Assembly: GCA_030536145.1 (NCBI GenBank)
Contig: JAUNQN010000003.1
Span: forward strand, 50,141-114,140
From: Akkermansia sp.
GTDB taxonomy: Bacteria; Verrucomicrobiota; Verrucomicrobiia; Verrucomicrobiales; Akkermansiaceae
Direction: 5' to 3'
Length of the DNA: 64,000 bases
The notes under the pieces were generated by a model that was not told the origin of the DNA, made no database searches, and saw only the letters and a list, made by a program, of their open reading frames with translations. Positions 19,374 to 27,630 of the stretch are shown piece after piece (within the stretch, counting starts at the first letter, position 1; every line of letters starts with the position of its first letter). The position numbers were made by a program, and so were the translations under genes.

Positions 19374-19397
19374 CCCCGCCATGCTAACACGGCGGGG
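19374..19397 (+). terminator. Hairpin upstream of vgrG copy 1
   Basis: A 7-bp GC stem (CCCCGCC with GGCGGGG) with a 10-base loop is followed on the plus strand by CGGTTTTTG, giving an intrinsic-terminator shape in that direction. On the minus strand, in which the genes run, it has no T-run. It sits in the 285-base gap between the PEP-CTERM gene and vgrG, so the T6SS transcript may be punctuated here. I could not find a convincing minus-strand promoter in the gap. Confidence 0.4.
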
Positions 19398-19488
19398 CGG
19401 TTTTTGTCAATATTCCATCAGAAAAAAAGCATTCATTGTTCCGGCATGCAGGAAATCCCTCTGCTGAAGCGGAAGAAAAGCGCAGCCC

Positions 19489-20241
19489 CTACGCCGCCCT
19501 CCGGCGGCGGGTGGAGGCAGAAAGCAGGGAAAGCAGCACCAGCAGCGGGGCAGCGGGCTCCGGCACGGGGGTGTCGGCAGAGCGGCCCACCAGGGCCAGG
19601 GCCTGGCTGCGCATGTAGTCCCCGGTGGGGGAGTCCAGTCCCACCAGGGCTATGTGCCCCGGTAGCACGGCATCCACGCTGGTTGCAACATCCTTGTCAA
19701 ACACCCACCCCGCGGCCTGGACGGAAAGGGCGTAGGAACCGAGGCCATCCCTGGTACAGGCATTCACGCCGAATTTGGAACCTATCAGAATATTCTGACT
19801 GAACACCTCCCCGGCCTGGAGCTTGCCGAGCGCCCCCAGCAGGGCAGCCAGGCCCTTGTCATCCAGCGTAATGGTGACATTGGTGTCCTTCTCGGAGGAC
19901 TCGCTCTGCAGGCCGCTCCAGATGGAGGTGGCCGTAAGCGTGGTGACTGCCAGGCCGCTGCCCTCCGGAGACTCGGTAAACCGAATGGTCACATTGTCCC
20001 CGCCAAACGTTCGGATAGCAGTAGGAATACCGGACTTCAGGATGGTGTCCACCGTCAACACACAACCATCCATCAGGCGGAACTCCTCCGTATCAGAAGG
20101 AGTTGGCAGGGTAGACACCTTGTTGTCGGTGCCTTTGATTTCAATGTAATCACCATTCGGCGGCTCCGTACCATCCTTCACCTCCGCCAGGACGGAGGAG
20201 GAGAAAAAGACGACGAGGCAGGCAAATGCTCTGAATTCCAT
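19489..20241 (-). CDS. PEP-CTERM sorted secreted protein inside the T6SS cluster
   Basis: Secreted protein of 250 residues, function not recognised. It has an N-terminal signal peptide (MEFRAFACLVVFFSSSVLAE) and a C-terminal PEP-CTERM type signal: VPEPAAP, a short hydrophobic stretch (LLVLLSLLSAS) and a basic end (TRRRRAA). This would hand it to an exosortase for envelope anchoring or export. The middle has beta-rich segments and Asn/Thr/Ser-rich turns. The ATG at 20241 is five bases after the clpV stop; a longer in-frame opening upstream is antisense-style noise inside clpV. A PEP-CTERM product within a T6SS gene run is unusual, and no link to T6SS function can be read from the sequence. Confidence 0.75.
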   Translation of the reverse strand: MEFRAFACLVVFFSSSVLAEVKDGTEPPNGDYIEIKGTDNKVSTLPTPSDTEEFRLMDGCVLTVDTILKSGIPTAIRTFGGDNVTIRFTESPEGSGLAVTTLTATSIWSGLQSESSEKDTNVTITLDDKGLAALLGALGKLQAGEVFSQNILIGSKFGVNACTRDGLGSYALSVQAAGWVFDKDVATSVDAVLPGHIALVGLDSPTGDYMRSQALALVGRSADTPVPEPAAPLLVLLSLLSASTRRRRAA

Positions 20242-20245
20242 GGCT

Positions 20246-22903
20246 TTATTCTGCAGAAATGTCAATCTGCCCATCCTGCACGGCAATAGCCACGCGGGAG
20301 ACGGCCTTGTGCTCCAGCACGGACTGGAGCATGAGGGAGCTGAGGCGGGGCAGGATGCTGTGGGTGATGATGTTATCGATGATACGGGCGCCGGCATCCG
20401 CGCGCTTGGCCTGCTCCATGATATGGGCACCCAGCTCCGGGCCCCAGGAGAGCTCCGCGCCGTAGCCGGCCTTGAGGCGCTGCGCCACCTTGCCCAGTTT
20501 CAGGCCCACAATCTTGTTCATGACCTCCTGGGAGAGCGGGTAGTACGGAATCACCACAATGCGGCCCAGCAGGGCGGGCGGGAACACCTTCAGCAGCGCA
20601 TCATGCAGGGTGGATTCCACCTGCTCCGGCGGCGGCATGAGCTCCGGGTCGCTGCACATGGCGGCCATCTCGTCCGTGCCGGCGTTGGTGGTGAGCAGGA
20701 TGACGGTGTTGCGGAAATCGATGAGGCGGCCCTCGCCGTCCTCCATGCGGCCCTTGTCGAACACCTGGAAGAAGATTTCATGCACGTCCTTGTGCGCCTT
20801 CTCCACCTCGTCCAGCAGCACCACAGAGTAGGGCTTGCGGCGCACGGCCTCGGTAAGCACGCCGCCCTCGCCATAGCCCACGTATCCCGGAGGCGCTCCC
20901 TTCAGGGTGGAGACGGTGTGGGCCTCCTGGAATTCGCTCATGTTGATGGTGATGAGGTTCTGCTCACCGCCATACAGGGATTCTGCCAGTGCCAGGGCGG
21001 TTTCCGTCTTGCCCACGCCGCTGGGGCCTGCCAGCATGAGCACGGCGATGGGTTTCTCCGGGTCTGCCAGGGAGGCGCGGGCGCTCAGGATGCGGTCTGC
21101 AATGATGCGCAGGCCGTGGTCCTGGCCCACCACACGCTCGCCCAGGGTGTCGGAGAGCTTGAGGATGTTCTCCAGCTCGTTGCTGACCATGCGGCCGGCG
21201 GGAATTCCCGTCCACTCGCTGATGATGGCGGCAATGGCCTGGGCATCCACCTGGGGCAGTACCAGCGGGCTTTCCCCCTGCAGGGCACCCAGGGCGGACT
21301 CCTTCTCACGCAGCTCCGCCTGCATGGCGGCGGTTTCCTCCTCCGTGCGCTCCTCGCCGTCCTGCAGGGCGTTGCGCAGCTCCACCACGCGGCCCACCAG
21401 TTCCTTCTCCTGCTCCCAGTCTGCCACGCGGGCATCATAGCGCGCCTGGGCATCCGCACGCTTGGCGTTCAGGGATTCCAGTGCGGCGGCGCGGTCCTGG
21501 CCCATCCTGGCCTCCTTGCCCAGCACGTCCAGCTCTGCATCCAGCCCCTCTATCTCGCGGCGCAGGTCCTCCACCTCGGCAGGCTCGCTGCTCTGGGAGA
21601 AAGCCACGCGGGCGGATGCCGTATCCAGCAGGCTCACGGCCTTGTCCGGCAGCTGGCGGGTGGGCAGGTAGCGGCGGGAGAGGGTGACGGCGGCGCGCAG
21701 CGCCTCATCCAGGATAAGGGTGTGGTGGTGCTTGGCCATCACGCGGCCCACGGCTATCATCATCAGGTGCGCCTTCTCGTCGTCCGGCTCCTCGATGAGG
21801 ATGTTCTGGAAACGGCGGGTGAGGGCGGGGTCCTTCTCAAAGTATTTCTTGTACTCGCTCCAGGTGGTAGCGGCAATGCAGCGGAAAGTGCCGCGCGCCA
21901 GGGCGGGCTTGAGCAGGTTGGCGGCATCCCCCTGCCCTGCCTGGCCGCCGGCGCCCACCAGGTTGTGGGCCTCGTCGATGAACATGATGATAGGCGTGGG
22001 GCTGTGGTGCACCTCGTCTATCACCTGCTTGAGGCGGTTCTCAAACTCACCGCGCATGGAGGCGCCGGCCTGCAGGCCCTGCAGGTCCAGGGAGAGCAGG
22101 CGCACGTCCTTGAGCATGTCCGGGATATCACCGCTGGCAATGCGGAGGGCCAGGCCCTCCACCACGGCGGTCTTGCCCACGCCGGCCTCACCGGTGAGGA
22201 TGGGGTTGTTCTGGCGGCGGCGCAGCAGCACGTCTATCATGCGGCGCACCTCTGCATCACGCCCCACCACGGGGTCCAGGCGGCCGGCGCGCGCCTCTTC
22301 CGTCAGGTCCGTGCAGTACTGCTTGAGCGCCTCCTGCTTGCCCATTTCCGCAGGGGCCATGGCGCCGTTCTCCGTGCCGGGCTCCTTCTGGGCCAGGCCG
22401 GTGCCGTCTGCGGCGGCGGAGCCTTCCTCACGGCTGCCGGTGGTGATGGAGTAGAAGTGGTCGGAAAGCTCCTCCGCCTTGATTTTCATGAACTGGGGGG
22501 AGAGGTCCTGCAGGGTGCGGCGCAGCTCCGGCGTGCGCACGCAGGCCAGCAGCAGGTCACCGGTTCGGATGGCGCTGCGCTTGTAGAGCAGCGTGCAGAG
22601 CATCCAGGCCTCCTTGATGGCCAGCTCTATCTGCGGGGAGAAGTCACGGATGGAGGACGCGCCGCGCGGCAGGGCATCCAGCGCGTTCACCAGGTCAGCG
22701 GACAGGCGGGAGGCATCCGCCTCGAAATGGCGCAGGATGAGGTGCATGTCCGTCTCGTCCGTGCCGATAATCTGGTTGAGCCAGTGGACAAGCTCCACGT
22801 ATGGGTTGCCGCGCATCTTGCAGAAGACGGTGGCACTCTCCACGGCCTTGTAGGCCACGGCATCCAGCTTGCCGAAAAGTTCTGTTCTCTTGATTTCAGC
22901 CAT
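20246..22903 (-). CDS. clpV: ClpV (TssH), T6SS sheath-recycling AAA+ ATPase
   Basis: Hexameric Clp/Hsp100 ATPase that disassembles the contracted TssB/TssC sheath. Order: Clp N-terminal domain (about 1-165), first AAA module with Walker A GEAGVGKT at 238-245 and Walker B IIMFIDEAH near 305-313, a coiled coil middle domain (about 440-545), and a second AAA module with Walker A GPSGVGKT at 626-633. Length (885 residues) is standard. It follows tssG by 14 bases. The N-terminal domain and genomic context distinguish it from housekeeping ClpB. Confidence 0.93.
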   Translation of the reverse strand: MAEIKRTELFGKLDAVAYKAVESATVFCKMRGNPYVELVHWLNQIIGTDETDMHLILRHFEADASRLSADLVNALDALPRGASSIRDFSPQIELAIKEAWMLCTLLYKRSAIRTGDLLLACVRTPELRRTLQDLSPQFMKIKAEELSDHFYSITTGSREEGSAAADGTGLAQKEPGTENGAMAPAEMGKQEALKQYCTDLTEEARAGRLDPVVGRDAEVRRMIDVLLRRRQNNPILTGEAGVGKTAVVEGLALRIASGDIPDMLKDVRLLSLDLQGLQAGASMRGEFENRLKQVIDEVHHSPTPIIMFIDEAHNLVGAGGQAGQGDAANLLKPALARGTFRCIAATTWSEYKKYFEKDPALTRRFQNILIEEPDDEKAHLMMIAVGRVMAKHHHTLILDEALRAAVTLSRRYLPTRQLPDKAVSLLDTASARVAFSQSSEPAEVEDLRREIEGLDAELDVLGKEARMGQDRAAALESLNAKRADAQARYDARVADWEQEKELVGRVVELRNALQDGEERTEEETAAMQAELREKESALGALQGESPLVLPQVDAQAIAAIISEWTGIPAGRMVSNELENILKLSDTLGERVVGQDHGLRIIADRILSARASLADPEKPIAVLMLAGPSGVGKTETALALAESLYGGEQNLITINMSEFQEAHTVSTLKGAPPGYVGYGEGGVLTEAVRRKPYSVVLLDEVEKAHKDVHEIFFQVFDKGRMEDGEGRLIDFRNTVILLTTNAGTDEMAAMCSDPELMPPPEQVESTLHDALLKVFPPALLGRIVVIPYYPLSQEVMNKIVGLKLGKVAQRLKAGYGAELSWGPELGAHIMEQAKRADAGARIIDNIITHSILPRLSSLMLQSVLEHKAVSRVAIAVQDGQIDISAE

Positions 22904-22917
22904 AGCGTTTTTGGGGG

Positions 22918-23916
22918 TTAAATGTTGCAGGTAACGGTACAGGTTGTCAGTTTCTCCCGGTTTGAGGGGAAGAAGGAATTGCCGCCCAAGCGGCAGGGGG
23001 ACCCCAGGCGCATGCCGGGGATGGTGGCGGTGCGTATGAGGAAGCGGAGCTCCCAGCGCATGGGGCGGCTGGTCATGGCGCGCAGCCAGGCCTGCATGCG
23101 GCGGTGGCCCGTGCTGCCCGGCTGGTAGCGGCAGTACCGCTCATAATCCAGCGGGCCGATGACGGCGGTCACGCAATCACCGATGCTGCGCTGGCGCGCG
23201 CCCAGCAGGGTGGTGCGGCCCAGCTCACAGGTGCCCGGGCGGCCCAGGCGGCAGCGGCTCTCCTGCGGTATGGCCAGGTGCTGCGGGGTGTACTGCTCCA
23301 GCCGCACCGGCAGGGAAAAGAAATCCTGCAGCAGGAAACGGATCTGCAGCGGGGAATCCCGCCGTGCCAGGCGCCGCGCCTGCCGCACGGCGGCCAGCGG
23401 CGGCAGGGGGCTGCCGGCACCGCCCGGCATGGTGGAGAGCGCCTGCGCTGCGCCGGAGAGCGGGTCGTCATGCGGCAGGTCATAGCTCAGCGCGGCCTGC
23501 CCGCGCGTGCCCGCACGGTAGAACAGCCCGGCCAGGCGGTCATGGAAGATATCCGCAAAGCGCTGGATGGACAGGTCGTAATAGTGCAGGCTGCGCTCAT
23601 GCGCGTATTCCGTGAACGGGAGCGGCAGCGCGCCGTTCGGCCCGAACATGCCGAAAAAGTAGAGCTGCAGCGTATCCGCCCTGCCGCCGTGCCCGGGCTT
23701 GAACCCGGCCAGCTCAGACGGCGGGAAATACAGGTGGGGCACCTGGGCAAAGCGCACCACGGGGCTCACGGCAGCGGCGGCGGTGCCGGTGCGGGCCACG
23801 CCGGGGGTGTACTGCTCCAGTCGCCGCACGGCGGCAAAGAAGGAGTACCGCCCGGGGTGCTGGCCCAGGGCGCGCGTGAAATCCGTTTTCACAAACCTGT
23901 CTACTGCTGCCGCCAT
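22918..23916 (-). CDS. tssG: TssG, T6SS baseplate protein
   Basis: Baseplate wedge component working with TssF and TssE. Family features: the N-terminal YSFFAAVRRLEQYTP block, PVVRFAQVPHLYFPPSELAGF near residue 55, the FFGMFGPNGALPLPFTEYA block near residue 90, and LHYYDLSIQRFADIFHDRL. Length (332 residues) is typical. Its start lies inside the end of tssF (16-base overlap) and its stop is 14 bases before clpV, the canonical tssF-tssG-clpV order. Confidence 0.92.
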   Translation of the reverse strand: MAAAVDRFVKTDFTRALGQHPGRYSFFAAVRRLEQYTPGVARTGTAAAAVSPVVRFAQVPHLYFPPSELAGFKPGHGGRADTLQLYFFGMFGPNGALPLPFTEYAHERSLHYYDLSIQRFADIFHDRLAGLFYRAGTRGQAALSYDLPHDDPLSGAAQALSTMPGGAGSPLPPLAAVRQARRLARRDSPLQIRFLLQDFFSLPVRLEQYTPQHLAIPQESRCRLGRPGTCELGRTTLLGARQRSIGDCVTAVIGPLDYERYCRYQPGSTGHRRMQAWLRAMTSRPMRWELRFLIRTATIPGMRLGSPCRLGGNSFFPSNREKLTTCTVTCNI

Positions 23917-25631
23917 GTGTTCAAGTGCTGTTCCGTGGTGTGCACGGCTACCTCTGAGAATGTGTTGATTTCACCCAGGCGCAGGAGATCCGCCGCCAGG
24001 GCCGCGGCAAAGAGGAAAACCTCGCTGCCGCCGAAGGCTTCCTCGTTGAGCCGGATGTCATAATGCCAGCCGCGCATCACGCACAGGTCCCCCTGCACGG
24101 GTACGGTGCGGGAGCAGGAGCGCAGCTGCACGGCGGTGATGCCGGATACATACCGCAGGGCGGCGCGGTTGTCTGCGCGGTGCAGGTGGCTGAGCAGGTT
24201 GCGCAGCAGCACGGGCAGCTCCTGCGGGGCGTACCCCGCCAGCATGCCGGGCGCCAGGCGGGCCAGCGCCAGCCCCATCCACCGCGCGGCATCCTGCATC
24301 AGCGGCTCCTGCGGCGGCGTGGGGGCCACCACAAAATCCGCCTTCAGCTCACCGGCGGAAAGCGGCACGTCCTTGCGCAGGAACAGCGGCAGGTCACGGT
24401 TGGAGCACAGCGCCTCCAGCGCGTAGGAATGCACCATGTCACGCATGGCCGTGTACTCCGGGCCGGATACCTGCAGGTACGCCTCTGCCCCGCGGTAGGG
24501 GCTCAGGCGCTTGCGCGGCGGGGCCACGGGCTGCTCACGCCGCATGGAGAAATAGTTGAGCCGCGTGTTGCCCTCCGGCATGGCCGCATCATCCGCATAG
24601 TAGAAGGGGTAGATGTCGAACAGCTTGGCATTGTCCACGGAGTACGCGCTGCCCTTGAAGATTTGCAGCACCTCGAAATCCGCGGCGGCGGTGGCATCTG
24701 CCACGGCGTGCTCATACTCCCGCCAGGAGGGGGTGATGCGGGACAGGCGCTTGGGAAAGGCATTGATGACGCGGGCGCAGTCCGTGAGCACGGATTCCGC
24801 CCCGTGCAGCAGGGTGCGCAGGCGCTCCGTTGGTCCGCGGCGCAGCATCAGGTACAGCTCCGCCTCCCCGTTCTCGGGAAGCGCCTCCCGGAGCCCGCGG
24901 ATGGTGATGAAGGCAGCCTGCTCCGCCATCAGGAAAAACTCCGCCACATGCGGCAGCCCCTGGGGCGTATCCGGCAGGCGGCACTCCTCCGGCGCGGCGG
25001 CGGGCAGCTCACGCACGCGGCCGCCATGGCACGCCACCACACCCGCACATTCCGTGAGCAGCAGCTGCAGCAGCTCCCCCGCGGCAGAGGGCGGCATGTT
25101 CACAAAGAAGCGCACCGGCCCCGCCCCGGCAGCGGCAGTGCATGCCACCCGCCAGCGCAGCGCACCGCACACGCCTGCGGGTTTTACGGGCAGCTCCGGC
25201 AGTTCCACGTATTCGGACTCCGTGACAAGCAGGCCGGAGCTGCAGAGCGGCTCCCGCAGCGCATAGGTGCACGGGCTGGCATCCGGCAGCGTGGTGGGCA
25301 CGGTGAACAGGGTGCCTGCGGGCAGCTCCACAGGCTTGCCGGGGCGCAGGCGGATGATTCCGCGCGACACCAGCGGCATGTTGTACCCCGGGGCCATCTG
25401 GTCCAGCAGGGCCTCCGGGAACTCCTGCTGGCCGTCATCCAGCTTGCGGGCTATGCGGGCGGTCAGGAAAGCCGTGCCCTCCAGCAGGCGCTCCACATAC
25501 GGGTCCGCACACTCCTGCCCGCTGATTTGCAGGCGCTTGGCAATCTTGGGAAACTCCTCTGCAAAGCGGCCGGAGGCATGCCTCAGCAGGTCCAGCTCAT
25601 GCTCGTAGTAGCTCAGGAACTTGTCATCCAT
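23901..25631 (-). CDS. tssF: TssF, T6SS baseplate protein
   Basis: Largest baseplate wedge protein. Starts with MDDKFLSYYEHELDLLRHASGRFAEEFPKIAKRL-type sequence that is diagnostic for TssF, followed by DPYVERLLEGTAFLTARI and PEALLDQMAPGYNMP. The C-terminal part carries the PLFLRKDVPLSAG-type region. Length 576 residues matches the family. It starts 23 bases after tssE and overlaps tssG. Confidence 0.93.
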   Translation of the reverse strand: MDDKFLSYYEHELDLLRHASGRFAEEFPKIAKRLQISGQECADPYVERLLEGTAFLTARIARKLDDGQQEFPEALLDQMAPGYNMPLVSRGIIRLRPGKPVELPAGTLFTVPTTLPDASPCTYALREPLCSSGLLVTESEYVELPELPVKPAGVCGALRWRVACTAAAGAGPVRFFVNMPPSAAGELLQLLLTECAGVVACHGGRVRELPAAAPEECRLPDTPQGLPHVAEFFLMAEQAAFITIRGLREALPENGEAELYLMLRRGPTERLRTLLHGAESVLTDCARVINAFPKRLSRITPSWREYEHAVADATAAADFEVLQIFKGSAYSVDNAKLFDIYPFYYADDAAMPEGNTRLNYFSMRREQPVAPPRKRLSPYRGAEAYLQVSGPEYTAMRDMVHSYALEALCSNRDLPLFLRKDVPLSAGELKADFVVAPTPPQEPLMQDAARWMGLALARLAPGMLAGYAPQELPVLLRNLLSHLHRADNRAALRYVSGITAVQLRSCSRTVPVQGDLCVMRGWHYDIRLNEEAFGGSEVFLFAAALAADLLRLGEINTFSEVAVHTTEQHLNTWRQQ

Positions 25632-25654
25632 ACAGGTGGGCGGGAAATGTGCGG

Positions 25655-26164
25655 TTAATCGTTCAGGCTGGCCTCTCCGGTTTCCATATCCACCCGCAGG
25701 CGGAAAAATACATCCTGGGTCATGGGTTTCACGGCCAGGCGGCTGCTGATGGCCAGGTGCACGGCAGTCTTGTCCTCACCCTGCATCAGCGCGGGCTTCA
25801 CCTCGATGCTCTCCGGCTCCAGCCGGGGCTCAAAGATGATGAGCGCGCGCCTCACGATTTCCGCCAGCCGCGCCGGGCGCAGGGAGCCCAGGGAAAGGCC
25901 GGTGATGGAATCTATGCCGAAGTGGAAGCCGGAGCGGGCCACCTGCGGAAAGCGCTTCAGCAGGTAGGCTGTCTCCGCCGGGGCCGTGCGCGCGTTGAGC
26001 AGCAGGTTCAGATTCACCAGGATATCCTGCTTGAGCTGCTGCAAGGAGAAGCAGGAGCTGTAGAAATCACCGTCCTCCGCAGTAAAGGGGCGCGCATCCG
26101 TGAGCCTTGTCAGCAGGCAAGGCAGGTACTTGCTGGATTCCCTTTGCTGTGCGGTGGCGGGCAT
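25655..26164 (-). CDS. tssE: TssE, T6SS gp25-like baseplate protein
   Basis: gp25/GPW-like wedge protein that nucleates sheath assembly. Visible features: the N-terminal LLTRLTD segment, LQQLKQDILVNLNLLLNAR, FHFGIDSITGLSLGSL and the AEIVRRALIIFEPRLEP segment, which correspond to the conserved gp25 core including the IxxFEPRL motif. Length 169 residues is normal. It lies between tagJ and tssF, with 16 and 23 base gaps. Confidence 0.9.
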   Translation of the reverse strand: MPATAQQRESSKYLPCLLTRLTDARPFTAEDGDFYSSCFSLQQLKQDILVNLNLLLNARTAPAETAYLLKRFPQVARSGFHFGIDSITGLSLGSLRPARLAEIVRRALIIFEPRLEPESIEVKPALMQGEDKTAVHLAISSRLAVKPMTQDVFFRLRVDMETGEASLND

Positions 26165-26180
26165 ACGGTGCGGCGGCGGC

Positions 26181-26966
26181 TCAGGAGAATTCTATCCGGG
26201 ATACGGTAAGCACGGGTACCAAGCCCTCCTCCGTGGCCCAGCAGTGCTGGCCGCTGCCCAGGTACAGGTCCGGCGCGGGCTCCTGCCACGCGCTCTCCTG
26301 CATGGCCAGCAGCGCAGGTTCCTCCTCCCCGCCCAGCGGGTAGCGCCCGGTGGTACGGCCCACCAGCACATCTCCGCTGCGCAGGCAAATGCGCACGTGC
26401 GGCCACAGCAGCTCCACAGGGTGCGTGGGGGCTGCAAGCTCCAGGCTCTTGATTTCACCCTGCCCCACCAGGCAGTAGTGGCCGTCCTTCAGGTACTCCA
26501 CCACACCGGCCAGGCGTGCATCGGCGTCGATGAGCCAGGGCTGCGGCGCGGCGCCGTCCAGTGCGGCAGGCACGGGCTCCAGCGCATCCGTCACGCGGCG
26601 GGTGGCGGCGGCAGCCGCTGCCGTATCCCCGCTGCCGTACGCGCGCAGGGCAGCACACACATCCGCGGCGTATGCAGGCTGAGGCCCGGCCCATTCCGGG
26701 GCACACTCCCCGGCAAACACGCGGGCGCGCTGCTGCTCCGCAGCTATCAGGCCGGATACCGTGGTGCAAAACAGGGCAGAGGCCGGGCTGAGCCTCAGCA
26801 GAGCATCCGCCTGCGCGGCGGCACGCTCCCACTCGCCCTCCATGCACAGCACCTGGACAAACAGGGCACGCGGCTCCGCCAGCTGCGGATTGGCGCGTAT
26901 CTCCCCTGCCACCATGCTGTGCAGTCCTGCCAAATCACCCTTTGCAAATAGTTCCTGCGGGGTCAT
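26181..26966 (-). CDS. tagJ: TagJ/ImpE-family T6SS accessory protein
   Basis: Accessory protein of the ImpE/TagJ (HsiE) family, known in some T6SS to bind the sheath protein TssB and influence sheath handling by ClpV. The N-terminal half is a helical TPR-like region (LVQVLCMEGEWERAAAQADAL near 40-60); the C-terminal half has the family's VELLWPHVRICLRSGDVLVG-like segment and a WL/ YLPV-like end. Length 261 residues is typical. Its presence between hcp and tssE is the arrangement seen in T6SS clusters that encode this protein. Confidence 0.8.
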   Translation of the reverse strand: MTPQELFAKGDLAGLHSMVAGEIRANPQLAEPRALFVQVLCMEGEWERAAAQADALLRLSPASALFCTTVSGLIAAEQQRARVFAGECAPEWAGPQPAYAADVCAALRAYGSGDTAAAAAATRRVTDALEPVPAALDGAAPQPWLIDADARLAGVVEYLKDGHYCLVGQGEIKSLELAAPTHPVELLWPHVRICLRSGDVLVGRTTGRYPLGGEEEPALLAMQESAWQEPAPDLYLGSGQHCWATEEGLVPVLTVSRIEFS

Positions 26967-26980
26967 AACCTGTGCGGAGA

Positions 26981-27024
26981 TTGAACGCCCGGCACCCCGG
27001 TTAGGGGCGCCGGGCCTGGTTCAA
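26981..27024 (-). promoter_or_regulatory. Strong hairpin between hcp and tagJ
   Basis: A long GC-rich inverted repeat (GCCCGGC and GCCGGGC arms with CCCC/GGGG inner pairs, flanked by GAAC/GTTC) lies 15 bases past the hcp stop and before the tagJ start. It lacks a T-run, so it is better read as a partial terminator or a 3' RNA stabiliser that could raise hcp mRNA over the downstream genes. Confidence 0.5.
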
Positions 27025-27039
27025 CTTGCTTGCCCGGGC

Positions 27040-27570
27040 TTACACGGAAGCATCGGTGGACACGTTCCAGCCGGCAGCCACGTCACCGCCAAGCTCACCG
27101 GTGGTCTTGAAGGTGTGGGTGGTCCACTTCACCTCCTCTGCCACAATGGCCACTTCCTCCACCAGGCGCACGGAGGCCGCATCGCGGCCCACACCGGCCA
27201 TAAGGGTGTCGGTGGTCATGGGAGCATCCACGGTGGTGACATCCGCACCGATGACGCGGGCGTTCTTCATCTCGATTTCGTAGAGCTTCTGCTTGGCACC
27301 GCCAATCTGGGCGCACACCTCCATCTTCACGCTGGCGATGTTCTGGCCGCTCATGCAGGCCTTCTGCAGGTTGGGGGTGGCCTTGTCCAGCAGGTGCACA
27401 AACTTCAGGGGCTTGAGCACGCCGCGGCCGGAGGCGTTGGTCTGGTTGGCGAACTGGGTCTCCTGGGCGGAGCCGTGGGTGAATGCCACCACGTCAATCC
27501 AGTTGGCGTGTGCTGCATCGGTGGACTGACCCTCGATGCCATCTATCTGAATATAGGAATTGAATGCCAT
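27040..27570 (-). CDS. hcp: Hcp (TssD), T6SS inner-tube protein
   Basis: Hexameric ring protein that stacks to form the expelled T6SS tube. Typical start MAFNSYIQIDGIEGQS, then the conserved KPLKFVHLLDKATPNL segment, and NARVIGADV in the second half. Length 176 residues is standard, and there is no C-terminal effector extension. It has its own 60-base leader after tssC with a 13-base tandem repeat, and a hairpin behind it, both of which could set its expression apart from its neighbours. Confidence 0.93.
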   Translation of the reverse strand: MAFNSYIQIDGIEGQSTDAAHANWIDVVAFTHGSAQETQFANQTNASGRGVLKPLKFVHLLDKATPNLQKACMSGQNIASVKMEVCAQIGGAKQKLYEIEMKNARVIGADVTTVDAPMTTDTLMAGVGRDAASVRLVEEVAIVAEEVKWTTHTFKTTGELGGDVAAGWNVSTDASV

Positions 27571-27583
27571 AACTTTGATGTTG

Positions 27584-27610
27584 GTTAATTGTTAATAGTT
27601 AATTGTTAAT
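27584..27610. repeat. 13-base tandem repeat in the hcp leader
   Basis: GTTAATTGTTAAT occurs twice (27584-27596 and 27598-27610) separated by one base, in the otherwise GC-rich tssC-hcp gap. The AT-rich block lies just upstream of the hcp start on the minus strand, where it may provide an open leader or an RNA-binding site. Confidence 0.7.
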
Positions 27611-27630
27611 TTCTTAGCAGCGGGGAAAAA

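Noticed and set aside
19489..20430. A longer start for the PEP-CTERM protein
   Set aside because: The extra 63 codons lie within clpV, are Ser/Pro/Arg-rich shadow sequence, and would bury the signal peptide that begins at 20,241.
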